DNA of 64,000 bases from assembly GCA_965230205.1 (NCBI GenBank), contig OZ245996.1:3224001-3288000 (forward strand). The letters are read 5' to 3'. This DNA is from CANLBN01 sp965230205. GTDB taxonomy: Bacteria > Pseudomonadota > Gammaproteobacteria > Pseudomonadales > Cellvibrionaceae. Position numbers and translations under genes: made by a program. The first letter of the stretch is position 1. Each line of letters begins with the position of its first letter. Of this stretch, positions 25,250 to 34,098 are shown piece by piece. Under the pieces are notes generated by a model. That model did not search any database and had not been told where the DNA came from. It saw nothing but the letters and a program-made list of their open reading frames with translations.

Positions 25250-26158
25250 ATGAGCTGGCAAGGTATTGATGAATTTGTCGCTGTCGCAGAAACAGGAAGT
25301 TTTACACAAGCAACCAGAAAGCTTAATTGCTCAACAGCACATGTTAGTCGGCAAATAACTAGGTTAGAAGAACGTCTGGGCATGAAATTATTCAACCGAA
25401 CAACTCGTAAAGTTGCATTGACTCACGAAGGGCATATATTTTGTCAACATTGCCGCCAATTGAGAAATGGATTAAGCCTTGCTGAGCAAGCTCTCAGCCA
25501 TTTAAAAAATAAGCCACAAGGTAAAATTACATTAAGTGCTCCAGTGGCATACGGAGAAGCGAATATCCTTCCGTTAATTAACAATTTTGTCAATTTATAC
25601 CCCGACATTGAAGTTAATGTTCATTTAACAAATAACAATGTTAATTTACTAGAGGAAGGTTACGACCTGACAATTAGAATAGGTAAGCTCAAAGACTCCA
25701 GTTTAATCGCAAAAAAAATTGCTAGTCGAACGAGCTATATTTGTGCAACACCAGATTATCTTGAACGTTTCGGATCACCGATCACACTAAGTGATTTAAA
25801 AGATCATAATTGTCTATTAGGAACTCTGGGTTATTGGAATTTTCAGTTTGAAGGGAAAGAAAAACGACTTCGTGTGAGTGGTAATATAAGATACAACAGC
25901 GGTTTTGGTTTACTTGATGCCGCATTAAAAGGCTTGGGGTTAGTGCAATTACCTGATTATTATGTCACCCAATATCTTGATAACAAACGTTTGTCTACAA
26001 CACTTGAAAAATACCGCCTGCCAGATGAAGGCATTTGGGCAGTATTTCATCATAACAATCAATTATCACCCAAGATAAAACACCTAATAGATTTTTTAAC
26101 AGAGAATTTATCTCCGTTAAAAAATATTAGAAAAGTCAATTGTGAAAATTTTAGCTAG
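25250..26158 (+). CDS. LysR-family transcriptional regulator
   Basis: This is a 302-aa protein with an N-terminal helix-turn-helix (FVAVAETGSFTQATRKLNCSTAHVSRQITRLEERLG) and a substrate-binding effector domain of normal length. ATG 25250 is preferred over GTG 25241 because AAGGTGAG lies just upstream. It is divergent from the GlcG-like gene with about 150 bp between, the usual layout for a LysR regulator and its target. Confidence 0.88.
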   Translation: MSWQGIDEFVAVAETGSFTQATRKLNCSTAHVSRQITRLEERLGMKLFNRTTRKVALTHEGHIFCQHCRQLRNGLSLAEQALSHLKNKPQGKITLSAPVAYGEANILPLINNFVNLYPDIEVNVHLTNNNVNLLEEGYDLTIRIGKLKDSSLIAKKIASRTSYICATPDYLERFGSPITLSDLKDHNCLLGTLGYWNFQFEGKEKRLRVSGNIRYNSGFGLLDAALKGLGLVQLPDYYVTQYLDNKRLSTTLEKYRLPDEGIWAVFHHNNQLSPKIKHLIDFLTENLSPLKNIRKVNCENFS

Positions 26159-26164
26159 TATTAA

Positions 26165-26584
26165 TTAGGTGTTAACAGGCTCAGTGTTAATGACAACTTG
26201 CTCGCCATCAACACATAGATAAAAACAATTAGGGCGGTTAGTGTGGCAAGCCGGCCCTGTTTGATTCACCATGCAAAGCAATGTGTCTCCATCACAGTCT
26301 ATCCGCATTTCAACTAATTGTTGCACATTACCCGAACTTTCACCTTTATACCAAAGTGCTTGGCGAGAGCGAGACCAATAACACATTCGGCCACGCTTCA
26401 GAGTCTCTTCCAGAGACTCTCGATTCATCCATGCCAACATCAATACCTCGCCAGACGCATGTTGCTGGGCAATAACAGGGATAATCCCTTGGTCATTAAA
26501 TTGAAGTTTGTTTAAAACTTCCTCCAAGCAAAATCTGTCACCTTTAGCAGAGTTTTCCAGTGATTCAAAATAGTCGCTTTTCAC
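26165..26584 (-). CDS. hisI: Phosphoribosyl-AMP cyclohydrolase
   Basis: This is a 139-aa enzyme of histidine synthesis that hydrolyses PR-AMP using zinc. Characteristic sequence is MLAWMNRESLEETLKRG, YWSRSRQALWYKGESSGNVQ, RIDCDGD and the ligand cysteines in QTGPACHTNRPNCFY. It lies 77 bp downstream of znuA on the same strand, not in a his operon. That placement fits HisI paralogues placed under Zur in other gammaproteobacteria. Whether the genome has another hisI cannot be told here. Confidence 0.9.
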   Translation of the reverse strand: MKSDYFESLENSAKGDRFCLEEVLNKLQFNDQGIIPVIAQQHASGEVLMLAWMNRESLEETLKRGRMCYWSRSRQALWYKGESSGNVQQLVEMRIDCDGDTLLCMVNQTGPACHTNRPNCFYLCVDGEQVVINTEPVNT

Positions 26585-26661
26585 AAAACACCAATTGTTA
26601 GATTACTTCTACATTAGTTTTCATACCAATAAATCTCTTGGTATTCAATGGAGTCAGTGAC

Positions 26662-27738
26662 TTATTGACACTGACTCAAACTATTAACCATTCCTTGGAT
26701 CAACGACTGATAGTGACCACTGCCAGTAGTGATACTTGCACCTAAAGGATCCATCACACCAATAGTAGAAATGCTGGTACCTTCAAATACATTTTTAACC
26801 AAGCCAGGGTTATATTGAGGTTCAGTAAATACACAAGTGACACCCAATTTTTTAACGGTATCTCGGATCTCTTTAATTCGTGCTGGGCTAGGGTCTTCTG
26901 CATCACCTAATGAGATGGATCCTGCAGCCGGAACACCAAATCGCTTTTCAAAGTACTGATAAGCATCATGGAATACAATGAACTTTGGCTTATCAAGTTT
27001 GCCGAGCTTAGACTGCGTAGATGTTATCAACTGATCCAATGAAGCTGTCGCTTTTGCTGCATTGGCGCTATAGGTCGAGGCATTTTCAGGATCTTGTTTT
27101 GCTAGTACAACAGCAATATTTTTAATCCAAACCTTAGCATTTTTTGGGTCTAGCCAAGCATGGGGGTCATTACCCTCGTGGTCATGGTGATGTCCGTCGT
27201 GGTGATCTTCCTTTTCATGCTCATCGTGTTTCGCATGCTTATCTTCTTTATGCTCGTCATGATGATCATCGTGTTTGTCAGCATGATGCTCATCCTTATG
27301 GTCATCATGTTCATCTTTATGATGCTCGTCATGGTGTTCATCTTCGTGATGTTCTTCGTCACCATGATCATGTGATTCGAAGGTTGCACCTTCTCTAAAA
27401 GCGTAAGTGGTCGTTCCCTCAATTTCTAACACTTCAATTTTCTGAGCTGAGGTAGCCACATTATCTAAGGCTTTTTCCAGCCATGGAGTCAGTCCTTCAC
27501 CAACCCAGAACACGACTTCAGCATCAGCTAGCGCTTTTGCTTCTGAAGGGCGTAGCGAGTACTGATGAGGTGAAGCTTCTGCTGGAATAAGCAGATTGGG
27601 TTTACCCACACCTTCCATCACCTGACTTACCAGAGAATGTAAGGGGGCAATATCAACAGCAACCGAAGGTGTTGATGCTTGAACCTTACTCGATAAAACA
27701 ATACTTAAAGCTGCGCAGGCTAATAACTTATGGCGCAT
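26662..27738 (-). CDS. znuA: Zinc ABC transporter periplasmic binding protein
   Basis: This 358-aa protein has signal peptide MRHKLLACAALSIVLSSKVQA. The family zinc-binding histidines are in PLHSLV, SPHQYSLRPS and DPHAWLDP, with FHDAYQYF later. Between the first sites lies an unusually long His/Asp/Glu/Lys-rich loop of about 70 residues (about residues 123-192), expected to capture zinc. It is divergent from znuC across an intergenic Zur site and is probably co-transcribed with hisI. Confidence 0.95.
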   Translation of the reverse strand: MRHKLLACAALSIVLSSKVQASTPSVAVDIAPLHSLVSQVMEGVGKPNLLIPAEASPHQYSLRPSEAKALADAEVVFWVGEGLTPWLEKALDNVATSAQKIEVLEIEGTTTYAFREGATFESHDHGDEEHHEDEHHDEHHKDEHDDHKDEHHADKHDDHHDEHKEDKHAKHDEHEKEDHHDGHHHDHEGNDPHAWLDPKNAKVWIKNIAVVLAKQDPENASTYSANAAKATASLDQLITSTQSKLGKLDKPKFIVFHDAYQYFEKRFGVPAAGSISLGDAEDPSPARIKEIRDTVKKLGVTCVFTEPQYNPGLVKNVFEGTSISTIGVMDPLGASITTGSGHYQSLIQGMVNSLSQCQ

Positions 27739-27809
27739 TAGGCTCTCCTAGAACTTAAAAATTAAGAATGACAAATAAAAATTGGATAGAAACGTTATAG
27801 AAAATTTTA

Positions 27810-27831
27810 ATGTTACGTTATAACATAACAT
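27810..27831. promoter_or_regulatory. Overlapping Zur boxes between znuA and znuC
   Basis: Two Zur-like 17-mers overlap, shifted by 5 bp: ATGTTACGTTATAACAT (27810-27826) and ACGTTATAACATAACAT (27815-27831). Each is about two bases off the consensus, and together they make a 22-bp near-palindrome. Two Zur dimers could sit here and repress both directions. Confidence 0.8.
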
Positions 27832-27909
27832 ATTGCATGTGGTAAATAGAATGGCGTATCTATATTATACTGCGGCCCTGTAATATATTGATTTATTAGG
27901 TAGTTGTCT

Positions 27910-28638
27910 ATGTTAATTGAATGCGACAAGCTGTCGGTTCATTTCGGTAAACGAAAGGTGCTCAGTAATATAAGTCTGTCGATAAGCCCAAAAGAAATTG
28001 TAACCATTCTGGGGCCTAATGGCTCAGGTAAAACCACTCTCTTCAAAACGTTAATTGGGGCATTACAGCCTAGCTCTGGAACATTCACCAAAAAGTCAGG
28101 TCTGCAAATTGGCTATGTACCACAGCGGCTACATATTGATGAGACATTGCCAATGACGGTAAAGCGGTTTATGAATTTACCTGGCGGTCATTCGTCGGAT
28201 GCAGTGGCCGAAGCACTCACTCATGCCGGCGTACCTGAGCTTGATAAACAGCAAATTATGGATCTTTCCGGCGGTCAATTTCAGCGCGTTTTATTAGCTC
28301 GGGCATTATTAGGCAAGCCTGATTTACTGTTACTTGATGAGGCTACGCAAGGATTGGATCATCGTGGATCAGCCGATTTTTATCGGCAAATTTCCAGTGT
28401 TAGAGAAAATCTCGGCTGCGCTATTGTCATGATTAGTCATGAGCTACATGTCGTTATGCGTCAGACCGATAGGGTTATTTGTCTTAATGGCCATATCTGT
28501 TGCCAAGGTAAACCTGAGATAGTGAGCGATTCACCAGAATACCATGCTTTATTTGGCCTCGATAAAGACAGTGAAGCCGCTCTTTATCTGCACAAGGGCC
28601 ACCATCACTATTCACATATCAGGGCCTCCAATGTTTGA
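27910..28638 (+). CDS. znuC: Zinc ABC transporter ATPase
   Basis: This 242-aa ATPase energises zinc uptake with ZnuB. It has Walker A GPNGSGKTT, signature DLSGGQFQRVLLARALL, Walker B LLLLDEATQG and H-loop MISHELH. ATG 27910 is taken over the TTG two codons before. Its stop overlaps the znuB start by 8 bp. The C-terminus is His-rich (HKGHHHYSH). Confidence 0.95.
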   Translation: MLIECDKLSVHFGKRKVLSNISLSISPKEIVTILGPNGSGKTTLFKTLIGALQPSSGTFTKKSGLQIGYVPQRLHIDETLPMTVKRFMNLPGGHSSDAVAEALTHAGVPELDKQQIMDLSGGQFQRVLLARALLGKPDLLLLDEATQGLDHRGSADFYRQISSVRENLGCAIVMISHELHVVMRQTDRVICLNGHICCQGKPEIVSDSPEYHALFGLDKDSEAALYLHKGHHHYSHIRASNV

Positions 28639-29452
28639 TGACTTTATAGTACGTGCCATGCTAGCTAGCGTTGGTGTTGCATTAGCAGCAGCGCCTTTGG
28701 GTTGTTTTGTCGTTTGGCGGCGAATGGCCTATTTTGGTGATGCGACAGCCCATGCCGCTGTACTAGGTATTGCTTTATCACTCGCGCTTTCAGCCCCTAT
28801 TTTTGCCGGCGTACTGGTAATCTCTTTATTAATGGCTATCACTGTGTCTAGCTTAAGTGGGAAAGGCTTTGCCATGGACACCTTGCTCGGTGTCATGGCT
28901 CACTCCTCACTGGCGATAGGTCTGGTCGCTGTCTCTTTTCTATCCGGTATACGCATTGATCTAATGGCGTATTTATTTGGTGATATTTTGGCTGTAGGAA
29001 AGACCGATCTTATCGTCATATGGGGCGGTGCGCTGACAGTATTAGCGCTAATAATTTGGCGATGGTCGGGGCTATTATTGTCTACACTCAACGTTGATTT
29101 GGCCCTCGCTAGCGGCTTCAAACCCAAACAGGAGCAGCTGATATTGACTCTTGCGCTCGCCATCGTCGTCGCAGTCGCCATTAAAGTGGTCGGGGTTTTA
29201 CTTATTGCAGCTATGTTGATTGTCCCAGCCGCGACAGCACGCCCCTTTAGTCGGACCCCTGAAACCATGGCTATTATTGCTGCTTGTATAGGTGCCTTTT
29301 GTGGTTTGTCTGGACTGCAAGCATCCTATTTTCTGGATACGCCTACTGGGCCAACGATTGTATGCATTAGTGCGCTGTTGTTTATCATTACCAATATTGT
29401 CTACAGGTTAGTAATGCATAGGTACGCACCTACTGCACTTGATCATAAATAG
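28631..29452 (+). CDS. znuB: Zinc ABC transporter permease
   Basis: This is a 273-aa permease with about eight membrane segments, read from ATG 28631 (MFDDFIVRAMLASVGVALAAAPLGCF), the family's normal N-terminus. It contains YFGDATAHAAVLGIALS and MLIVPAATARPFSRTPETM, conserved in ZnuB. It completes the znuCB operon; an MITE-like element begins 40 bp after its stop. Confidence 0.95.
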   Translation: MFDDFIVRAMLASVGVALAAAPLGCFVVWRRMAYFGDATAHAAVLGIALSLALSAPIFAGVLVISLLMAITVSSLSGKGFAMDTLLGVMAHSSLAIGLVAVSFLSGIRIDLMAYLFGDILAVGKTDLIVIWGGALTVLALIIWRWSGLLLSTLNVDLALASGFKPKQEQLILTLALAIVVAVAIKVVGVLLIAAMLIVPAATARPFSRTPETMAIIAACIGAFCGLSGLQASYFLDTPTGPTIVCISALLFIITNIVYRLVMHRYAPTALDHK

Positions 29453-29491
29453 CAGTAGGCTATGAGTAATAGTTTACTTTTTTATATGCTA

Positions 29492-29764
29492 CTAGGGCCT
29501 GTTCACACTAATTGAATAATTACTGCTAGCGGCCATTTTTTTGTCCAGCAAGGCAGAAAGAACGTTGTGTATTGGACATACATAAGTGATTGATAACGAT
29601 GCTGGGCGAAAAAATGGCCCTAGCCCTTCGGGTTGCGGCTAAAAAAAGCGCCACTCGGTGTTGCTCGTCGTTTATTTGGAATGACCAAACTACTCTCCTC
29701 TCGCCTTGATTGGCGCTTTTTTAGCCACAACAGTAACTGTTCAATTAGTGTGAACAGGCCCTAG
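29492..29764. mobile_element. MITE-like element, copy 1 (273 bp)
   Basis: It is bounded by a perfect 25-bp inverted repeat (29492-29516 and 29740-29764; starts CTAGGGCCTGTTCACACTAA). Inside are two long hairpins, GGCCATTTTTT/AAAAAATGGCC and GGCTAAAAAAAGCGCCA/GGCGCTTTTTTAGCC. There is no coding capacity. The TA in CTAG at both ends fits a TA target duplication. The right end supplies the stop codon of the LysR gene. A diverged second copy lies at 33667-34029. Confidence 0.85.
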
Positions 29765-30675
29765 TGTGAATGGCTGCAAAAATTTTCCACTTCTTCTTCA
29801 TACATTTTGCCCAATAACTCAATGAACAAACGGGTTTTCGGCGGCAGAAACTGGCTTTGAGGGTAGAGGGCGTATATACCAACATGGCGGTATAACTGAT
29901 CCTCCAGTACAGGTACTAGTGAGCCAGACGAGCGCTCATTATGTACGAGATATACGGGTAAAAAAGCAACCCCCATACCGTCCAACGCTGCTTTGTATAA
30001 GGCTAATAGTGAGTTCACACGAAAGCGACTATTTACAGTGATAGACTTCTCACCCTCTGGCGACATACATGGCCAATCTGATTCGCCCACTTGCTGATGA
30101 CTGAACATCAGACATTCATGCTCTGCTAATTCCCCTAGTGTTTGCGGTGTGCCATGTTGCTGTAAATAAGAAGGTGAAGCAAAAGCGCTCCAGCAAGAGG
30201 TAACCAATCGTTTAGCGATCAAGCTTGAATCTTCCAGCGTGCCGGTACGAATCGCAATATCAAAGCCCTGTTCGATAAGATCATCAAAAGAGTCTTGAAT
30301 AACCATATCCACCTCTACCTCTGGGTACATTGCCATATAACGACGAATGATCTTAGGTAGAAATAGTTGACCAGAGACACCTGGTGCACTGATGCGCAAT
30401 AAACCGGAAGGCTCGGCACGGTAAGACCCAAGCTCTTCATCAGCTGATTTAACCTGCTTTTCTAATAGCAGGCAGTGTTGATAAAGCCGCTCCCCAGCTT
30501 CGGTTAAATTGAGTTTTCGGGTACTACGGTAAAGCAACTGAAGCCCCAAGTCTGACTCAAGTCGGGATATATGTTTACTGACGACTGAATTGACGACACC
30601 ACGTTGTTCTGCTGCTGCCCGGAATGATTTCAGTCTTACTACCTGTGCAAAGAGCATTAAGTCATCGACGCGCAC
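29761..30675 (-). CDS. LysR-family regulator, divergent from D-lactate dehydrogenase
   Basis: This is a 304-aa protein with an N-terminal helix-turn-helix (FAQVVRLKSFRAAAEQRGVVNSVVSKHISRLESDLG) and an effector domain. Its TAG stop lies inside the terminal repeat of the adjacent MITE, so the last residues (CSHSH) may be altered from the ancestral end. It is divergent from the dld-like gene, with about 130 bp between, and is the likely regulator of it. Confidence 0.88.
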   Translation of the reverse strand: MRVDDLMLFAQVVRLKSFRAAAEQRGVVNSVVSKHISRLESDLGLQLLYRSTRKLNLTEAGERLYQHCLLLEKQVKSADEELGSYRAEPSGLLRISAPGVSGQLFLPKIIRRYMAMYPEVEVDMVIQDSFDDLIEQGFDIAIRTGTLEDSSLIAKRLVTSCWSAFASPSYLQQHGTPQTLGELAEHECLMFSHQQVGESDWPCMSPEGEKSITVNSRFRVNSLLALYKAALDGMGVAFLPVYLVHNERSSGSLVPVLEDQLYRHVGIYALYPQSQFLPPKTRLFIELLGKMYEEEVENFCSHSH

Positions 30676-30806
30676 TTTATTCCTCTTCTGTTGCCATGAT
30701 TAATTAGTAAACTTTTGGAAACTATTAACTTCTTTTGTTTGCATTAATTAATCATAACATCCTTTTTATAATTCGCGCTTAGAAACACTTATCCTTGGAA
30801 ATTTTC

Positions 30807-33653
30807 ATGCTCAGTACTATCTACCAACAATTTTATGAACAAGCCCAAGCCTTCATACCTGAAGATCGCCTCATTACTGATAGCTTTCGTACCTTAGCTT
30901 ACGGGACAGATGCCGGCTTCTATCGCTTGATTCCTAAAATTCTGGTGCAGGTAAAAGACGAAGGTGAAATGATTTCACTAATGCGCCTGGCTTCAGAGTT
31001 GGAACTACCGATTTGTTTTCGTGGCTCTGGTACGAGTTTATCGGGTCAGGCTATCACTGATTCTATCATGCTTGCACTGACCCCTGATTGGAAGAGCCTG
31101 ACAATACTAGATGAGGGGGAGCGTATTCAAATGCAGTGTGGCGTCTTGGGCAGCGAAGCCAACCGAGCATTGGCTCCTCATCAAAAGATGTTGGCATTGC
31201 TACCCGCTTCAGTGGATGCCGCTACCGTCGGTGGCATGGCCATTAATAACGCAGCGGGAATGAATTCGCTCGATACCTACACCATGATGGATAGTGCACG
31301 TTTTGTGTTATTGGATGGTACGGTACTTGATACTGCTGATGAAATCAGTCGACAGGCTTTTCGACAAGCAAAAGCACCAATGTTGGCTAAGTTGGTGCAA
31401 CTATCGCAGTTGCTGCGTGGTAATAAGGCTTTGGGCGAGCGCGTTGCTCGTAAATACCAGATTAAGAATACCACTGGTTATGGTTTGCGCAGCCTACTGG
31501 AATATGATGATCCTATTGATATGCTAGCCCACTTAATGATTGGTTCTGAAGGGACACTCGGGTTTATTTCTGAAATCACTCATCGCACAATTACGATTGA
31601 GCCATATAAAGCGTCTGCATTTATTGTCTTTAATGATATTCGCAATGCAGGTATTGCCGTTACCCGCTTTAAACTCGATAAAGCACCAGTCAGTGCCGCT
31701 GAAATGATTGATTACTTCGCGCTAAAAGCGGTAGAGCATATGGATGGTGTGCCAAGCTATCTGGCCAATATCCCTGAAGGGGCTACTGCATTGTTGGTAC
31801 AAGTAGAGGCTGACAATAAAGAGGCGCTCTGGAAAAAAGTGGCTGAAGTAGAAGCTATGGTCACGGATCTTGAACTATCGATGCCCGTACAGTTTACGGA
31901 TCGACCCGAAGAATATTCCCCTTATTGGCAAGTGCGTAAAGGTATTTTCCCTGCGGTGGGGGCCACTCGTCCGCCAGGTACTACAGCACTGATTGAAGAT
32001 GTGGCTTTTCCTATTGATTCTCTGGCCGATGCCTTGGTGGATCTGCAGCAGTTAATGCAAAAATTCAATTACGATGATGGTGTGATATACGGTCATGCGC
32101 TGGACGGTAACTTACACTTTATCTTTTCTCAAGGCTTCCAAAGCGATAAAGAAGTAGAGCGCTACCGTACCTTTATGGATGAGGTGTGTCATATGGTGAT
32201 CGACCGTTATGATGGCTCATTAAAAGCGGAGCATGGTACTGGTCGTAATATGGCGCCTTATGTGCGTTCCGAATGGGGCGATGAATGTTACGATATTATG
32301 CTGGAAATTAAACGCTTGTTTGATCCTCAAAATATTCTAAATCCAGATGTAATGATCACCGATGATCCGCAGTTACATATACGTAACCTTAAGCCCTTGG
32401 CCGAAGTAAGTGAGGTTGTTGATCAGTGTATAGAGTGTGGCTTTTGTGAGCGCATGTGCCCATCAAAAAATCTTACTCTAAGTCCTCGACAGCGGATTAT
32501 TGCTAGCCGTGAGCTAGCCAAACTCGATGGTAAAGAAGCGGACTGGTTTGCTGATCAATACCAGTATATGGGGATAGATACCTGTGCGGGTTGTGGTCTG
32601 TGCTCTACAGTTTGCCCCGTCCAAATTAATACTGGGGACTTGATTCGTGATCTACGCCATGAGCGTAATGTCAGTAATGAGAAGGTGTCCAAATGGGCGG
32701 CGGATCACTTTGGTGGCTTGGCTTCCGCTGCTCGTACGGCTTTTGGTATTGCCGATGTTAGCCATCGTGTATTGGGCAGTAAAGCCATGGGAGTCGTTAC
32801 CAAAAGCGCGCGTAAACTATCCGGCAAACGGTTGGGGCATTGGAGTCCATCTACACCGACGGCAGCACCGGTACATCCGATGCCTAATAAAGAGCTGATT
32901 ATCAGTGAGAGCCTCCAAGATGATGGAGTGCAAAGTAGTGATGCTGCACTAAAAGTTGTCTATCTACCCAGTTGCGCCAGTCGTACCATGGGCCCGGCTC
33001 GTGGAGCAGAGCGTCAACAATCTTTGCAAGAGGTGACGGAGCAATTATTACGCCGAGCAGGTTATGAAGTGATTTATCCGGCAGATGTTCATGATCAATG
33101 TTGTGGTATGCCGTTTAAAAGTAAGGGAATGTTTGACCAAGCAGCAGACATGGCAGAAAAAACCGTAGCGGTACTTAATGATGCTAGTCAGCAGGGGGCG
33201 ATCCCGATTTATTGTGATACAAGTCCTTGTGTGATGCGCTTGAAGGAGCATCTTGTAGATCATAATAGTTCACTAAAACTCTTTGAACCCGTTGAGTTTA
33301 TTCACGGTTTTATGTTGGATAAACTGTCCCTGAAAAAACAGCAAGAGCCTGTTGCTGTGCATATTACTTGTTCGGCCACGCGAATGGGCTTAGCGGATAA
33401 AACTTTGGATATTATGCGAGCCTGTAGTGAAAATGTGGTAGTGCCGGAACAGATTACCTGTTGTGGGTTTGCTGGTGATAAGGGCTTTACAACCCCAGAG
33501 CTCAATGCCTCGGCGTTAAGTACATTATCAAGCCAAGTCAGCCATTGTGACGCGGGTTACTCAACCAGCCGCACCTGTGAGATTGGTTTGAGCGAGCACT
33601 CAGGCATTGACTATCAATCGATTGTTTATTTGGTTGATCAATGTAGTGCATAA
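30807..33653 (+). CDS. FAD/Fe-S D-lactate dehydrogenase (Dld-II type)
   Basis: This 948-aa protein has an N-terminal FAD_PCMH domain (ELPICFRGSGTSLSGQA; NNAAGMNSLDTY), an FAD-oxidase C domain (YGHALDGNLHFIF, KAEHGTGRNMAPYV), then two 4Fe-4S motifs CIECGFCERMCPS and CAGCGLCSTVCPV. It ends with two CCG-type cysteine-rich domains (DQCCGMPFKSKG; CCGFAGDKGF). This architecture matches the respiratory D-lactate dehydrogenase Dld-II of Shewanella; glycolate or other 2-hydroxyacids are alternative substrates. The ATG at 30807 is chosen. Confidence 0.88.
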   Translation: MLSTIYQQFYEQAQAFIPEDRLITDSFRTLAYGTDAGFYRLIPKILVQVKDEGEMISLMRLASELELPICFRGSGTSLSGQAITDSIMLALTPDWKSLTILDEGERIQMQCGVLGSEANRALAPHQKMLALLPASVDAATVGGMAINNAAGMNSLDTYTMMDSARFVLLDGTVLDTADEISRQAFRQAKAPMLAKLVQLSQLLRGNKALGERVARKYQIKNTTGYGLRSLLEYDDPIDMLAHLMIGSEGTLGFISEITHRTITIEPYKASAFIVFNDIRNAGIAVTRFKLDKAPVSAAEMIDYFALKAVEHMDGVPSYLANIPEGATALLVQVEADNKEALWKKVAEVEAMVTDLELSMPVQFTDRPEEYSPYWQVRKGIFPAVGATRPPGTTALIEDVAFPIDSLADALVDLQQLMQKFNYDDGVIYGHALDGNLHFIFSQGFQSDKEVERYRTFMDEVCHMVIDRYDGSLKAEHGTGRNMAPYVRSEWGDECYDIMLEIKRLFDPQNILNPDVMITDDPQLHIRNLKPLAEVSEVVDQCIECGFCERMCPSKNLTLSPRQRIIASRELAKLDGKEADWFADQYQYMGIDTCAGCGLCSTVCPVQINTGDLIRDLRHERNVSNEKVSKWAADHFGGLASAARTAFGIADVSHRVLGSKAMGVVTKSARKLSGKRLGHWSPSTPTAAPVHPMPNKELIISESLQDDGVQSSDAALKVVYLPSCASRTMGPARGAERQQSLQEVTEQLLRRAGYEVIYPADVHDQCCGMPFKSKGMFDQAADMAEKTVAVLNDASQQGAIPIYCDTSPCVMRLKEHLVDHNSSLKLFEPVEFIHGFMLDKLSLKKQQEPVAVHITCSATRMGLADKTLDIMRACSENVVVPEQITCCGFAGDKGFTTPELNASALSTLSSQVSHCDAGYSTSRTCEIGLSEHSGIDYQSIVYLVDQCSA

Positions 33654-33666
33654 AAGCGCTTATATT

Positions 33667-34029
33667 CTAGGGCCTGTTGACACTAATTGAATACCGACTG
33701 CTGGCGTTCATTTTTTCGTCCAGTGAGGCAGAAAGAGCGTAGTGTATTGAATATACATGAGCGATTGACCTCGGTGCCGCTCGACGGTATAACACAGCTG
33801 GGCGGAAAAAGGAGCCCAGCCTTTCGGGTTGCGCCTAAAAGAGCGCACTCCGTGTTGCCTGCACGGATGCAGGTAAGGGGCGAGAGCAGGATGCGTTAAG
33901 CTTTGCTCGTCGTTCATTTGGAATAACCACCTCGGTACCCCCTTGTGGGGTAAACGACTCTCCTCGCGCCTTGATTGGCGCTCTTTTAGGCACAACAGAC
34001 GATATTCAATTAGTGTCAACAGGCCCTAG
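33667..34029. mobile_element. MITE-like element, copy 2 (363 bp)
   Basis: It is bounded by a perfect 27-bp inverted repeat (33667-33693 and 34003-34029; starts CTAGGGCCTGTTGACACTAA), one base different from copy 1 in that stretch. It shares internal segments with copy 1 (gtccag...aggcagaaagA-CGT, tttcgggttgcg, cgccttgattggcgct) but is about 90 bp longer. No transposase is encoded, so mobility would depend on one elsewhere. Confidence 0.85.
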
Positions 34030-34098
34030 TACCTTTTTAGTCGTTTTTTATATTGGTATATCAGATGATTAAAAAGGTGAAAATAATAGCGGTTTTAA

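Noticed and set aside
26651..26677. Palindrome GAGTCAGTG...CACTGACTC over the znuA stop as a terminator
   Set aside because: It has no T-run on the transcribed side and hisI continues on the same strand, so termination is not supported.
27144..27422. His/Met-rich open frames opposite and beside ZnuA
   Set aside because: They are shadow readings of the His-rich loop repeat GAT/CAT codons on other frames.
33687..34019. Small open frames inside the second MITE-like element
   Set aside because: They follow the hairpin sequence on both strands and have no protein-like features.
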